A stretch of DNA of 32,846 nucleotides from Planctomycetota bacterium. GTDB lineage: Bacteria > Planctomycetota > SZUA-567 > H5-PLA8. The notes under the pieces were generated by a model, which saw nothing but the letters and a program-made list of their open reading frames with translations, did not search any database and was not told where the DNA came from. How positions within the stretch are numbered: the stretch's first letter is position 1; every line of letters starts with the position of its first letter. The translations under genes were made by a program, and so were the position numbers. Shown here piece after piece: positions 1-9,306 of the stretch. The DNA lies in the NCBI GenBank assembly GCA_023150555.1, contig JAKLKQ010000007.1, forward strand, positions 129,253 to 162,098, written 5' to 3'.

Positions 1-96
1 GTCGAGTTCGGTGTTCTCGGCCGCGGAGTTCTCGCCGTCGATGCGGCGGTTGATCAGGATCTCCGCGCGAGTGCAGTTCCTCCCGTCAGGCGTCAT
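1..96 (-). CDS. Probable anti-sigma factor, N-terminus only (runs off window)
   Basis: Partial gene. An ATG at 96-94 overlaps the last codons of the sigma-factor gene (stop at 88-86) in another reading frame, and 32 codons stay open to the window edge. The peptide begins MTPDGRNCTRAEILINRRID and continues with GE and an acidic stretch. A Cys followed by a short helix and a DGE motif resembles the start of zinc-binding anti-sigma domains (C...AE.L...iDGEL, later H..C..C), but the zinc ligands that would prove it lie outside the window. The overlap implies translational coupling with the sigma factor, the normal arrangement of ECF sigma/anti-sigma pairs. Any short regulatory or membrane protein remains possible; the assignment rests mainly on context. 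Confidence 0.5.
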   Translation of the reverse strand, partial: MTPDGRNCTRAEILINRRIDGENSAAENTELD

Positions 97-940
97 TCGG
101 GGGGCCCTCCAGGTCGAACTGCCGTTCGAGCTTGTGGCGGAGAATCCGGCGAGCCTCGTACATGTGCCACCGCGCCGTGGCCTCCTTTACGCCCAGGATG
201 CCCGCGATCTCGGGGTAATCCAGATGTTCGACGGCGCGCAGCATGATCACCACCTGCTGTTCCTTGCTCAGGGTCCGGATCGCATTCCATAGGATGGCCA
301 GCATCTCGCTGCGATCGAACGCCAGTTCCGGCGACAGGGCATCGGTGCCGGCCTGCAACGAAAGATCGTTGCTCGTGATGACCGCCTTAGTTCGCGAAGC
401 CTTCTTCTCGTCGAGGAAGAGGTTAGTCGCTATCCGGAAGAGCCACGCCTTGAACTGGCCGTCCGGGTGGTAGTTGTCGAGGGTGCGGAACGCGCGCAGG
501 AACGTCTCCTGCGTCAGGTCCTCGGCATCGCTCGCATTTACCGTCAACCGGAAGCTGAAGGCAAAGACCCGGTTCCAGAACCGGTCCACCAGCGCTTCGG
601 CCGAAGCCGTGTCCCCCCGCTGACATGCACGGACCAACTGGTCTTCTTTGGGCCCGCTTTCCCCCGCCTCGGCGCCTTTCAGCGTCCCTGGGAGAACGAA
701 CTTCGAACTGTTTCGTTGGCCGTTTGCCGGAGATTGCCTAATGTGCGTGGAGAAATGCACCCCCGCGCCGGGCGGGCTGCACGTCGCGCATTCCAAGGCC
801 GGGCGCGGGCCCCGGCCGAAGAGCGCGGCAAGCAGGTCTTCGATACGCAATGCGTAATTTTCAGAGGGCCGCTGGCGTGCATCGGGCGCCCCGAGGGCGC
901 GCCGGCGCAGGTACGCCAGCAGGTCCTTTGAGGACTCCAT
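86..940 (-). CDS. ECF-type RNA polymerase sigma factor with N-terminal extension
   Basis: A 284-residue sigma-70-family protein that would direct RNA polymerase to a stress or envelope regulon. Region 2 lies at about residues 115-180 (DAEDLTQETFLRAF at 138-151, then FKAWLFRIATN) and region 4 at about 215-272 (LSKEQQVVIMLRAVEHLDY, then a helix-turn-helix with VKEATARWHMYEARR). Regions 1 and 3 are absent, as in ECF factors. The ATG at 940 is chosen because GGAGA precedes it by about 9 bases; an upstream extension to 1027 has no such signal. About 95 residues precede region 2, with a CxxC at 51-54; ECF factors are usually under 200 residues, so this arm is unusual. The next gene overlaps its 3' end and is probably the cognate anti-sigma factor. 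The family is clear; the regulon is unknown. Confidence 0.9.
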   Translation of the reverse strand: MESSKDLLAYLRRRALGAPDARQRPSENYALRIEDLLAALFGRGPRPALECATCSPPGAGVHFSTHIRQSPANGQRNSSKFVLPGTLKGAEAGESGPKEDQLVRACQRGDTASAEALVDRFWNRVFAFSFRLTVNASDAEDLTQETFLRAFRTLDNYHPDGQFKAWLFRIATNLFLDEKKASRTKAVITSNDLSLQAGTDALSPELAFDRSEMLAILWNAIRTLSKEQQVVIMLRAVEHLDYPEIAGILGVKEATARWHMYEARRILRHKLERQFDLEGPPNDA

Positions 941-1272
941 GAATAGGGATCTCCGCGCGTTGGCCAAAAAACCAGAATTTTCTCGCCAACGGCAGGATAC
1001 CCGATAATTGGGTCCAGTACCCACCAAAATGAGATGGAACTGTTGGTGGAAATCACGCCGAAAAGGGAGGTCCTGAGTTAGACACGCGGGGGCATACGTA
1101 ACTTATTCAATTCAGCACGGTTAGAACCGCGCTGAATCTGCCGCACAGGTGCGTGGTTGAAGGCAAAAAAGTTGGTTCTGATCCTCCTGGCCTCCGCTGG
1201 GGTTTTGTAGTCCCAGCGGCACCTTCTCGCTGCTCGTGGCTACACGAGGTGGGCCGGCATGCCTCGCCTCTT
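941..1272. other. Intergenic region with three hairpin-forming inverted repeats
   Basis: No convincing gene. It separates the small secreted-protein gene from the sigma-factor gene, both on the minus strand. Inverted repeats: 1233-1248 (CTCGTG/CACGAG, 4-nt loop), 1194-1219 (CCGCTGGG/CCCAGCGG, 10-nt loop) and 1110-1137 (outer arms ATTCAGC/GCTGAAT, inner CGGT/ACCG). Read on the minus strand, a run of six T follows the second hairpin after about 20 bases (plus-strand As near 1165-1170). The first two are therefore candidate transcript-end structures for the 1273-1830 gene. The third could be part of the sigma-gene leader. No promoter stood out. Confidence 0.5.
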
Positions 1273-1830
1273 TTAGAAGTCTTTGCCCTTGGCCTGGTTG
1301 TCGGCCTTCTGGCTGTACTTGAAGGTGACGACCTCATCGACCAGGACGATCGCGGGCGGCAGCGGGTCGCCGCTGTTCTCGGGCTGCGGCTGCGCCTCGA
1401 TGTGCAGCGTGACGTCCACGGTCAGGTTCTTGCCGTCGTCGGCGGGGTCCAGCGGCAGGATCGACTCGAGATCCAGATCATTGAGCTTCACCTGGAGGAT
1501 GCGGCCGTTTGCGGTCAGCTTGGCCTTGAAGACATCGGTGTTGGCCTTGCCCTTCTCGTCCAGTGTCTCGGTGAAGGACGTGCCGTTGATGGTGACGGTC
1601 AGGTCCATGTTGGCCAAGTCGTCGTTGCGGGTGGAGCCCCCGGTGTTCTCGAGGGCCAGCACGGCGGCCTCGACGTCGCACTTGAAGAAGACGCGGTTCT
1701 TTTCGGGCGCCTGAAAGTACGCGTTAAACGACTTCTTCGTGCGGCCCTTGCCCATCGCGTGGGCGCTCGCGGGCGCCGCCAACAGCACCAGTCCGAGCAA
1801 GGCCAAGAACAGTCCGCGCGTCGATCGCAT
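1273..1830 (-). CDS. Small secreted protein, unknown function
   Basis: A 185-residue protein with a clear signal peptide (MRSTRG, hydrophobic LFLALLGLVLLAAPASA, cleavage near residues 23-25), so exported. The mature part is rich in predicted beta strands with DLTVTINGTSFTETLDEKGK and, further on, LQVKLNDLDLESILPL. It resembles the C-terminus of the esterase-like protein at 9307-11988 (LKLSLKNVDLEAALGI preceded by a DAKGRF turn), so the two seem to share a small beta-sandwich-like module. GGGGAG about 9 bases before the ATG supports the start. It sits alone between the TPR/beta-barrel gene and the sigma-factor gene. No catalytic motif is visible and no function is assigned. Confidence 0.8.
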   Translation of the reverse strand: MRSTRGLFLALLGLVLLAAPASAHAMGKGRTKKSFNAYFQAPEKNRVFFKCDVEAAVLALENTGGSTRNDDLANMDLTVTINGTSFTETLDEKGKANTDVFKAKLTANGRILQVKLNDLDLESILPLDPADDGKNLTVDVTLHIEAQPQPENSGDPLPPAIVLVDEVVTFKYSQKADNQAKGKDF

Positions 1831-2021
1831 CGTGAGTCTCCCCGGTTCGAAAGCCGTAGTCGATTGGCGTGATGCCCCAAGCAGTTAACGAGCCTAGCCG
1901 GCGTCTGTTGGGCGAGAACTCGCCGCCCGGCCAACATTAATCGCTCCTGGCCGAAAACCGATCAGTGCCACACGCAAAGCACGATGTGCAGACGCGGAAG
2001 AATGGCCCAATTGGGCCGGAG

Positions 2022-3845
2022 CTAGAAGTTAAAGGTGAAGCCGGCGTCGATCTGGTGGCGCCCGTACTCCTGCGCCTCGCGGCGGCTGTCCTCCGACTCG
2101 TACCGGTAGCCCCAGTTCAGCGAGAAGTGGCGCCAGAGTTCGTACTCCATGCGCACCTCGCCGAAGAGCTGATGGTCGGTGCGGTGGCGCAGCGCCACGC
2201 CGTCCGAGACCTTCTGGCTCTCGGGGTAGTCGTCGCGGCGGTAGCCGGTCTCGAGCTGCCCGAAGAGTTTCCCGGTCATCTTCGCGCGATACATCAGGCG
2301 CACGCGCTGCGTGAAGCGTTCGCTGGCCTCTGCGTGGCTCCAGCGGTAGTCGGCGTTCGCGCGCAGCCGCAGCTCGTGGTCCCACAGCGGCAGCAGCCGT
2401 CGGAAGTCCACGAAGAGGCTCGCCGCCGGCCCCGTCAGCCCCTCGCTGTCGCGGAAGAAGTCGCGCTCAGCGTAGTACAGGCCGAACTTCACGCGGTTGG
2501 GGCCGTTGCGGTAGTCGGCTTCCGCCGTGACCTTGTGTTCGCGCAAGTACGGCTGGTAATCGAGCTGCGCGAACTTGAAAGCGTACTCGACGTTCACCTT
2601 GCGGAACGGTCCCACACCGGGCAATTCGAAGCGCAGCAGCGCGCTGTCCTCGAAGTAGTCGTTGTCGTGCAGATCGGGATACTGCAGCCCGAAGTGCTGC
2701 ACCCCCAGCCAGATCTCCACGCCCGGATCGCGCAGCACGCGCCCTTCGACGCTCGCGAAGACCTGCGTAAAGGCATCCTTCGCGTTGGTGGCGATGGCCT
2801 CGTCGCCGCCCTGTACGACGCCGGTGTCGTAGCCTGAGAGGAAGTCGAGGAAGACGCGGTAGGGCTTGCCCTTGATCGCGTCGCGGCGATCCTTCGCCGC
2901 GTCGAACCAGACCTTCTCCTTCGCGTCGACTTCGGCATAGGCGGCGTCGGCCTCCTGCCCGCGCCCCAGGGACTCCAGGCACAACCCGCGGTAGTAATGC
3001 GCCGCATTCGCGTAGGCGCCCTTCTGCCCGGCCACGCGTTCGAAGTTGCCAAGCGCCTCCGCGTAGGCCTTGGTCTTGTACTGCGCCATCGCCAGCAGGT
3101 AGCGGCGGCCCTCGTCCTCGGGCTCGGCCATCACCAGCGGCGGCATCACCCGCAGCACCTCCTCGTGGCGCTCGAGCTTGCCCAGGCTCTTGGCCCACTC
3201 GTACGTGAGGTACGCGTCGCCGGGGCGCTTCTCGGCCTGTTCCTTCAGCAGCCCTTCGGCCTGGACGTGGTCGCCCAGCTCGGTGCAGCAGTAGGCGAGG
3301 TACTCCTTCGCGTACGGCGCCCAGTCGTCGGTGCGCGCCGCAAGCCTGCGGAAGATCTCCGCCGCCTCCTTCGCGCGACCCTGCCCCAACAGCGCCTCGC
3401 CGATGCCGTACTCCGCGGCGACGTTCGACGGGTCGGCCTTCAGCGCGCGGCGGTATTCGTCCTCGGCTTCCTTGTTGCGGTGAAGCTTCTTCAAGCACTT
3501 GCCGGCCATCAGCGCCGAACGCCCCGCGGAATGCCCCAGCGTCTCGGCCTTGCGGAAGGCCTCGAGCGAGGGCTCGAACGCGCCTGTCGCGTACAGCGCT
3601 TCGCCGAACTCGTAGCGCACCACGTCCGAGTCCGGGTACTTCCGCGCCAGTTCGCGGTAGGCCTCGGCCTTGGCGGCGCCGTCGGCCTTGCGCGCGGCGG
3701 CCAGCGCCGGGTCGTTGGCGGGATCCTCGGCGGCGAGCACGGCGGGCACCGCGTGGAGCGCGAATACTATAAGGAGGCACCGCGCGAGCACGGTCCGCAC
3801 GGGCCGCGCGACGTTCGTCCGGAATCGAGGCGAGAACCTTCCCAT
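2022..3845 (-). CDS. TPR-repeat protein with C-terminal outer-membrane beta-barrel
   Basis: A 607-residue exported protein. After an Arg-rich N-terminus there is a hydrophobic segment (CLLIVFALHAVPAVLA, cleavage near residue 38). Residues about 55-325 form a series of TPR-like helical pairs (for example AEYGIGEALLGQGRAKEAAE and ALYATGAFEPSLEAFRKAE). From about 335 the sequence turns into alternating aromatic beta strands and ends in GFTFNF, a C-terminal Phe typical of outer-membrane barrels. The TPR-plus-barrel layout resembles SLAM-like export proteins and tube or exopolysaccharide-secretion barrels; which applies cannot be told. Neither ATG 3845 nor the in-frame ATG at 3872 has a good ribosome site; 3845 gives the more ordinary signal peptide. 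The partner is probably a periplasmic or surface polymer or protein. Confidence 0.8.
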   Translation of the reverse strand: MGRFSPRFRTNVARPVRTVLARCLLIVFALHAVPAVLAAEDPANDPALAAARKADGAAKAEAYRELARKYPDSDVVRYEFGEALYATGAFEPSLEAFRKAETLGHSAGRSALMAGKCLKKLHRNKEAEDEYRRALKADPSNVAAEYGIGEALLGQGRAKEAAEIFRRLAARTDDWAPYAKEYLAYCCTELGDHVQAEGLLKEQAEKRPGDAYLTYEWAKSLGKLERHEEVLRVMPPLVMAEPEDEGRRYLLAMAQYKTKAYAEALGNFERVAGQKGAYANAAHYYRGLCLESLGRGQEADAAYAEVDAKEKVWFDAAKDRRDAIKGKPYRVFLDFLSGYDTGVVQGGDEAIATNAKDAFTQVFASVEGRVLRDPGVEIWLGVQHFGLQYPDLHDNDYFEDSALLRFELPGVGPFRKVNVEYAFKFAQLDYQPYLREHKVTAEADYRNGPNRVKFGLYYAERDFFRDSEGLTGPAASLFVDFRRLLPLWDHELRLRANADYRWSHAEASERFTQRVRLMYRAKMTGKLFGQLETGYRRDDYPESQKVSDGVALRHRTDHQLFGEVRMEYELWRHFSLNWGYRYESEDSRREAQEYGRHQIDAGFTFNF

Positions 3846-3990
3846 TCTGGCGATGATAGCCCACTTTCGCATACCGTATAGACAAGGATTTGCCGTTACA
3901 GGAGTTGCAAGAGTCACGGGGCCTCATTTTTAGGGACGCGCCGGGCCCGCTTCGGACATCTAGTGGGTGTATGCCGAGGGAGAGCCGACC

Positions 3991-4920
3991 ATGAGCGAGA
4001 CGCTTCGAAACGCCTGGCCCGCCGCGGCCGCGATGCTGGGCCTGTTGGCCCTGGCGGCCGGCGTGGCCTGGATCATCACCGCGCGCAAGGCTGCCGCCGA
4101 GAACCAGAGCCCCTGGCCGCAGCCCGTCGAGTTGCCTTCTGCGAGCGCCTCCTCTAATACGAACGCGTCCGAAGCGCCCGTCGCCGCGCCGATGTGCCCG
4201 CTGCCGAACGCGAACTCGACCGAGGAACCTTCCGCCATGACGACCGCGCGCAACGATATTTCCCCAACCTCCGCCCCGGCCACGGTGCCCTCGCAGCCCA
4301 GGCAGGTCCAGAGCGCCACGTTCGCCTTGGGGTGATTATGGGGCCCCGACTCCCAGTTTGGGAGTCTCCCCGGCGTCCTTCGCACGCGCGTCGGCTACGC
4401 GGGCGGAACGCAGGAGAACCCGACCTACCACGACCTGGGCGACCACACCGAGTCCGTCGAGATCGACTTCGACCCGGCAGTGGTCTCCTACAAGGAGCTC
4501 GTGGACCTTTTCGTGCGCTCGCACAACCCCTGCGCGCGCGGCTACAGCCGGCAGTACATCTCGATCGCCTTCTACCGCGACGAGGAACAGCACCGCGCGA
4601 TCGTGGACGCGCTGGGCGCCGTCGCCCAGCGCACCGGGCAGAAGGTGCAGACCGCCGTCGAGCCCTTCAAGCGCTTCTACCGCGCCGAGGACTACCACCA
4701 GAAGTACTACCTGCGCAACAAGCGCGACCTGGCCGCGAAGCTGCGCGCGATTTACGCCGACGAACGCGGCTTCATCGACGCCACCGCCGCCGCGCGGTTG
4801 AACGCCTGGGCCGGCGGCTATCTGCGCGGCGCCGCGCTGACCGAAGCGCTCGCGGCCGCCGGCGCCACACCCGAGGAACGCGCGCAGCTCGAACGCCTCG
4901 CCGAGAACCTGTCCCGCTAG
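3991..4920 (+). CDS. msrA: Membrane-anchored selenocysteine peptide methionine sulfoxide reductase A (UGA = Sec115)
   Basis: Repairs methionine-S-sulfoxide in proteins. The family signature is G-C-F-W-G with the catalytic Cys. Here the frame reads ATFALG, TGA (4333-4335), LWGPDSQFG, so the stop codon sits exactly at the catalytic position and the same frame continues as good MsrA: RVGYAGGTQENPTYHDLGDH (133-152), SHNPCARGYSRQY (177-189) and YHQKYYLR (235-242). A hairpin directly downstream (4340-4371) fits a bacterial SECIS, so the product is a 309-residue selenoprotein with Sec115. Start ATG 3991 follows GGGAGAG. Residues 8-31 are a transmembrane helix, followed by a Ser/Ala/Pro-rich linker to about 108, so the enzyme probably faces the periplasm. 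Cys181 replaces the usual Thr of an SHDPT-like motif and might be a resolving residue. A disabling nonsense mutation is the alternative but does not explain the hairpin. Confidence 0.9.
4340..4371 (+). promoter_or_regulatory. Bacterial SECIS element of msrA
   Basis: Four bases after the TGA, GGGG (4340-4343) can pair with CCCC (4368-4371) around a perfect 8-bp upper stem, GACTCCCA (4348-4355) with TGGGAGTC (4359-4366), closed by the loop GTT (4356-4358). The loop G is 21 nt past the TGA. Known bacterial SECIS hairpins lie just downstream of the UGA, inside the coding region, with a small apical loop that has a G at its start, and recruit SelB. Base pairing and position are seen directly; SelB binding is inferred. 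Confidence 0.85.
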
Positions 4921-4997
4921 CCGCCTGTTGAAACAAACGGACTCTGCCGGATAATCCTCCCCGTGCCATGTCATCCGGCCGGGGAGGAACCCTTTCC

Positions 4998-5888
4998 GTG
5001 GACCTGACGCCCTACAACGGCCTGACCGCGAAGCTCGACGACCCGATCGCCGACGCCGTGCTGAAAGAGAACAGCACCATCAGCATGTCCGTCTACCCGC
5101 CGGGCAGCGTGGACCATCAGTTCTTCCACGAGATGGTCGTCCTCACGCCGACCACCGCTGAGTACCTCTACACGGACTTCACGCCGCTCGAACAGCCCTA
5201 CGCGCCGGGCAGCCGCCCGTTCCTGGAAGCCATCGCGCGCCGCGTGACCGCGAACTTGAAGACGCCTTTCGAGAAGGCCGTCGCGCTGATGGATTGGGTG
5301 CGCGACCTGAACCAGCACTTCCCGAAACCCGGGCCGGTGCCGTTCCACGGCGGGACCGAAGAAGAAGTCTGCAAGAAGGGCTCGATGATGTGCAACGAAC
5401 AGTCGCGCGTCCTGGGCATCCTGGCGCAGATCGCGGGTCTGCCGTCGCGCTACGTCGGGCACATGGCGCCGATCTGGACGTACGACGCGCCGAAGGGCGG
5501 CACGGGCACGGGCCACGGCGTCTGCGAGATCCACATCGACGGGCGCTGGGCGTACTTCGACATTCGCGGCCAGTACTTCGTCAAGCCCGGCGGGAAGCTC
5601 GCCAGCGCGTGGGACCTGATCCGCGACCCATCGCTGGTCGAGAACCAGGCGCCCGAAGTCCGCGCGCACTGCACCAACCCGAGCGAACTGGACGCGACGC
5701 GCCGCTACCTCGCGCCCGGCAGCGTGCACATCGTCGTGAACTACCTCGCCAAGGACCACGCGCGCTACGGCTACGCGTGGGTCTGGGACGACCCGGAACT
5801 CAGCCGCCGCGCGCGGGACGCGGGCAAGCGCATCCGCCAGACCCGGCACGCGGAACTCTTCGCCGCGCACGCCGCCAGGAAAAGTTGA
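4998..5888 (+). CDS. Transglutaminase-like cysteine protease-fold protein
   Basis: A 296-residue protein with the transglutaminase-like core: nucleophile in SMMCNEQSRVLGILAQIAGL (Cys132), histidine in GHGVCEIHIDGRWAYFDIRG (His173) and aspartate in the same segment (Asp188), the usual Cys-His-Asp order. Such proteins act as proteases, amidases or cross-linking enzymes, often on cell-wall or secreted substrates; the substrate here is unknown. No signal peptide is visible. GTG 4998 is preferred because GGGGAGGA lies about 9 bases upstream; the in-frame ATG at 4968 has no ribosome site. It follows msrA by 77 bases on the same strand. The fold call is firm, the reaction uncertain. Confidence 0.8.
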   Translation: MDLTPYNGLTAKLDDPIADAVLKENSTISMSVYPPGSVDHQFFHEMVVLTPTTAEYLYTDFTPLEQPYAPGSRPFLEAIARRVTANLKTPFEKAVALMDWVRDLNQHFPKPGPVPFHGGTEEEVCKKGSMMCNEQSRVLGILAQIAGLPSRYVGHMAPIWTYDAPKGGTGTGHGVCEIHIDGRWAYFDIRGQYFVKPGGKLASAWDLIRDPSLVENQAPEVRAHCTNPSELDATRRYLAPGSVHIVVNYLAKDHARYGYAWVWDDPELSRRARDAGKRIRQTRHAELFAAHAARKS

Positions 5889-5962
5889 ATGAAGAATCCC
5901 GGCACGCGTCGATACCGGGTAGACTTTGAACACCTGACCTCGAACGATACAGGAGAAACCCC

Positions 5963-6496
5963 ATGAAACGCGCCCCACTCCATACCCTGCCCGCCTTGCT
6001 GCTTCTGGCCTGCGCCGCCGCCTCGGCCGCCTCCGGCGCCGATAACGCCGCGCCCGCCGGCAATGACCTCGTCTACGTGAAGATCGACGGCATCGCCGGC
6101 GAGGAGACGATGAAGGGCTACGAGGGCTGGATCAAGGCCGAAGAACTGGCCATGTCGCTGGACCGCGACACCGGCACGAAGCTGGTCTCGAAGCTGGGCC
6201 TGGAGGACCGCCCGCGCAGCCTGCGCCTCGCGAAGGCCGTGGACAAGGCCACGCCGCTGATCAGCAAGCGCGTGCGCAAGGGCAGCAAGATCAAGGAAGT
6301 CGCGATCCACTTCGTGCGCAAGGACGCCGCCGGCGGCACGCAGCACTACTTCACGATCCTGCTCACCAACGTTTCGGTGGTCTCGAACAACATCGAGGTC
6401 CAGAACGGGCGCGCACAGGAAGGCGTGCTGTTCGACTACGAGTCCGTCGTGCTGCGCAGCGTCACCGGCGAGACGGAGACCGAGGTCGACAAGTAG
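5963..6496 (+). CDS. Secreted Hcp-fold (type VI secretion tube-like) protein
   Basis: A 177-residue protein with a signal peptide (MKRAPLHTLPALLLLACAAA, cleavage around residues 23-26) followed by an Hcp-like domain: VYVKIDGIAGEETMKGYEGW (about 37-56), then DKATPLISKRVRKGSKIKEV, then QHYFTILLTNVSVVS and FDYESVVLRS. These match the beta-barrel of Hcp, the ring-forming tube protein of type VI secretion systems. Classical Hcp has no signal peptide and lies with tss genes; neither holds here, so this is more likely an exported Hcp-fold protein with another role. AGGAG precedes the ATG by about 8 bases. Its stop is 12 bp from the end of the convergent WYL gene. Confidence 0.75.
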   Translation: MKRAPLHTLPALLLLACAAASAASGADNAAPAGNDLVYVKIDGIAGEETMKGYEGWIKAEELAMSLDRDTGTKLVSKLGLEDRPRSLRLAKAVDKATPLISKRVRKGSKIKEVAIHFVRKDAAGGTQHYFTILLTNVSVVSNNIEVQNGRAQEGVLFDYESVVLRSVTGETETEVDK

Positions 6497-6508
6497 GGCT
6501 TTGGACCG

Positions 6509-7087
6509 CTAGTCGAGGATCCCCGCGCCGCAGGCCTTCAGGCAGGCGTTCAATTCGGACAGCAGCGCGATCTCTTCGTCGCTGATCAGGTCGTCCTGGA
6601 CGATGGTGTCCAGACAGTCCGAGAAGATCTTGTAGTGCACGGCGCGGATTTCTTCCTTCGAGAGGCCGTACTGGTCGCGGTACTTCTTCAGCGCGGCGGC
6701 CTCTTCCTTCCCCACCCTCAGGTCGGCGACGGATTCCAGCACGCGGCGGCGGTACTCGGCCTGCTCCTCGTTCTCCGACTCCACGGGCCGGACGTTGTGC
6801 TCCTGCCCGCCGGCGCGGATGGTGGCGCCGCGGCGCGGTTTGAAGGTCTCCTTGCTGCCGGCGAGGCTGACGATCTGGTCGAGGTGGAAGAAGCGCCAGC
6901 CGGGAATGGGCGCGCGCTGGTAGGCGCGGATCATCACGCCGCCCTTGGTCTCGATCACCGAATAGGGTTCGATCTCGCGCACGGGGCCTGCCTTGCCCTC
7001 GCTGGTGAAGTACTGCAGCTTCAGCAGCTTGTGCTCGTAGGTGGCCTCGAGCACCTGCTTGAGGATGTCCTTGTCGGCCTTGTCCAT
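6509..7087 (-). CDS. WYL-like domain protein with TerB/EF-hand-like C-terminus
   Basis: A 192-residue cytoplasmic protein. Residues about 10-85 look like a WYL ligand-sensing domain (HKLLKLQYFTSEGK, then EIEPYSVIETKGGVMIRAY and FHLDQIVSL). Residues about 115-190 are helical and acidic (GLSKEEIRAVHYKIFSDCLD then DDLISDEEIALLSELN), like TerB-type or EF-hand-like helical domains. No helix-turn-helix is present, so unlike most WYL proteins it is not an obvious DNA-binding regulator. AGGAG lies 7 bases before the ATG. It starts 28 bp after the acetyl-CoA synthetase stop on the same strand, so the two are probably cotranscribed. It might sense a ligand linked to that pathway; this is inference. Confidence 0.7.
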   Translation of the reverse strand: MDKADKDILKQVLEATYEHKLLKLQYFTSEGKAGPVREIEPYSVIETKGGVMIRAYQRAPIPGWRFFHLDQIVSLAGSKETFKPRRGATIRAGGQEHNVRPVESENEEQAEYRRRVLESVADLRVGKEEAAALKKYRDQYGLSKEEIRAVHYKIFSDCLDTIVQDDLISDEEIALLSELNACLKACGAGILD

Positions 7088-7115
7088 GACGAGCTCCTAT
7101 TAAGAGAACGCTGCC

Positions 7116-9119
<2,004 letters not shown>

Positions 9120-9268
9120 GGTCTCCCCCGGATTCTCTATTTAAGGCGTCGGATTGTGTTTGCAGCTACGAGTATGAAGGAGGAAGCGGAGGCGTCAAGG
9201 CACGGTGGCAGCCGCCCCGCGCACCGCTCGATTCGAGCCCCCGATTCTGGTAAGCTTTTTGGTTTTCC

Positions 9269-9289
9269 GCCTCCCTAATATAAGGAGGC
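9269..9289 (+). promoter_or_regulatory. Inverted repeat overlapping a Shine-Dalgarno-like motif
   Basis: GCCTCC (9269-9274) and GGAGGC (9284-9289) form a 6-bp stem around the AT-rich loop CTAATATAA. The right arm contains AGGAGG, 18 bases before the ATG at 9307, too far for ordinary ribosome positioning. The loop contains a -10-like TAATAT. It could be a promoter, an operator or a translational control hairpin for the esterase gene. Function is not established. Confidence 0.35.
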
Positions 9290-9306
9290 TCCGTAACCGG
9301 AATTTC

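Noticed and set aside
3967..4335. Stand-alone 122-codon membrane protein ending at TGA 4335, and a separate truncated MsrA beginning at GTG 4480
   Set aside because: Both halves are in the same frame and together form a normal MsrA domain; the TGA is best read as selenocysteine.
4333..4335. Frameshift or sequencing error creating the TGA in msrA
   Set aside because: The frame is unchanged across the site, the codon is the catalytic position, and a SECIS-like hairpin follows at the expected distance.
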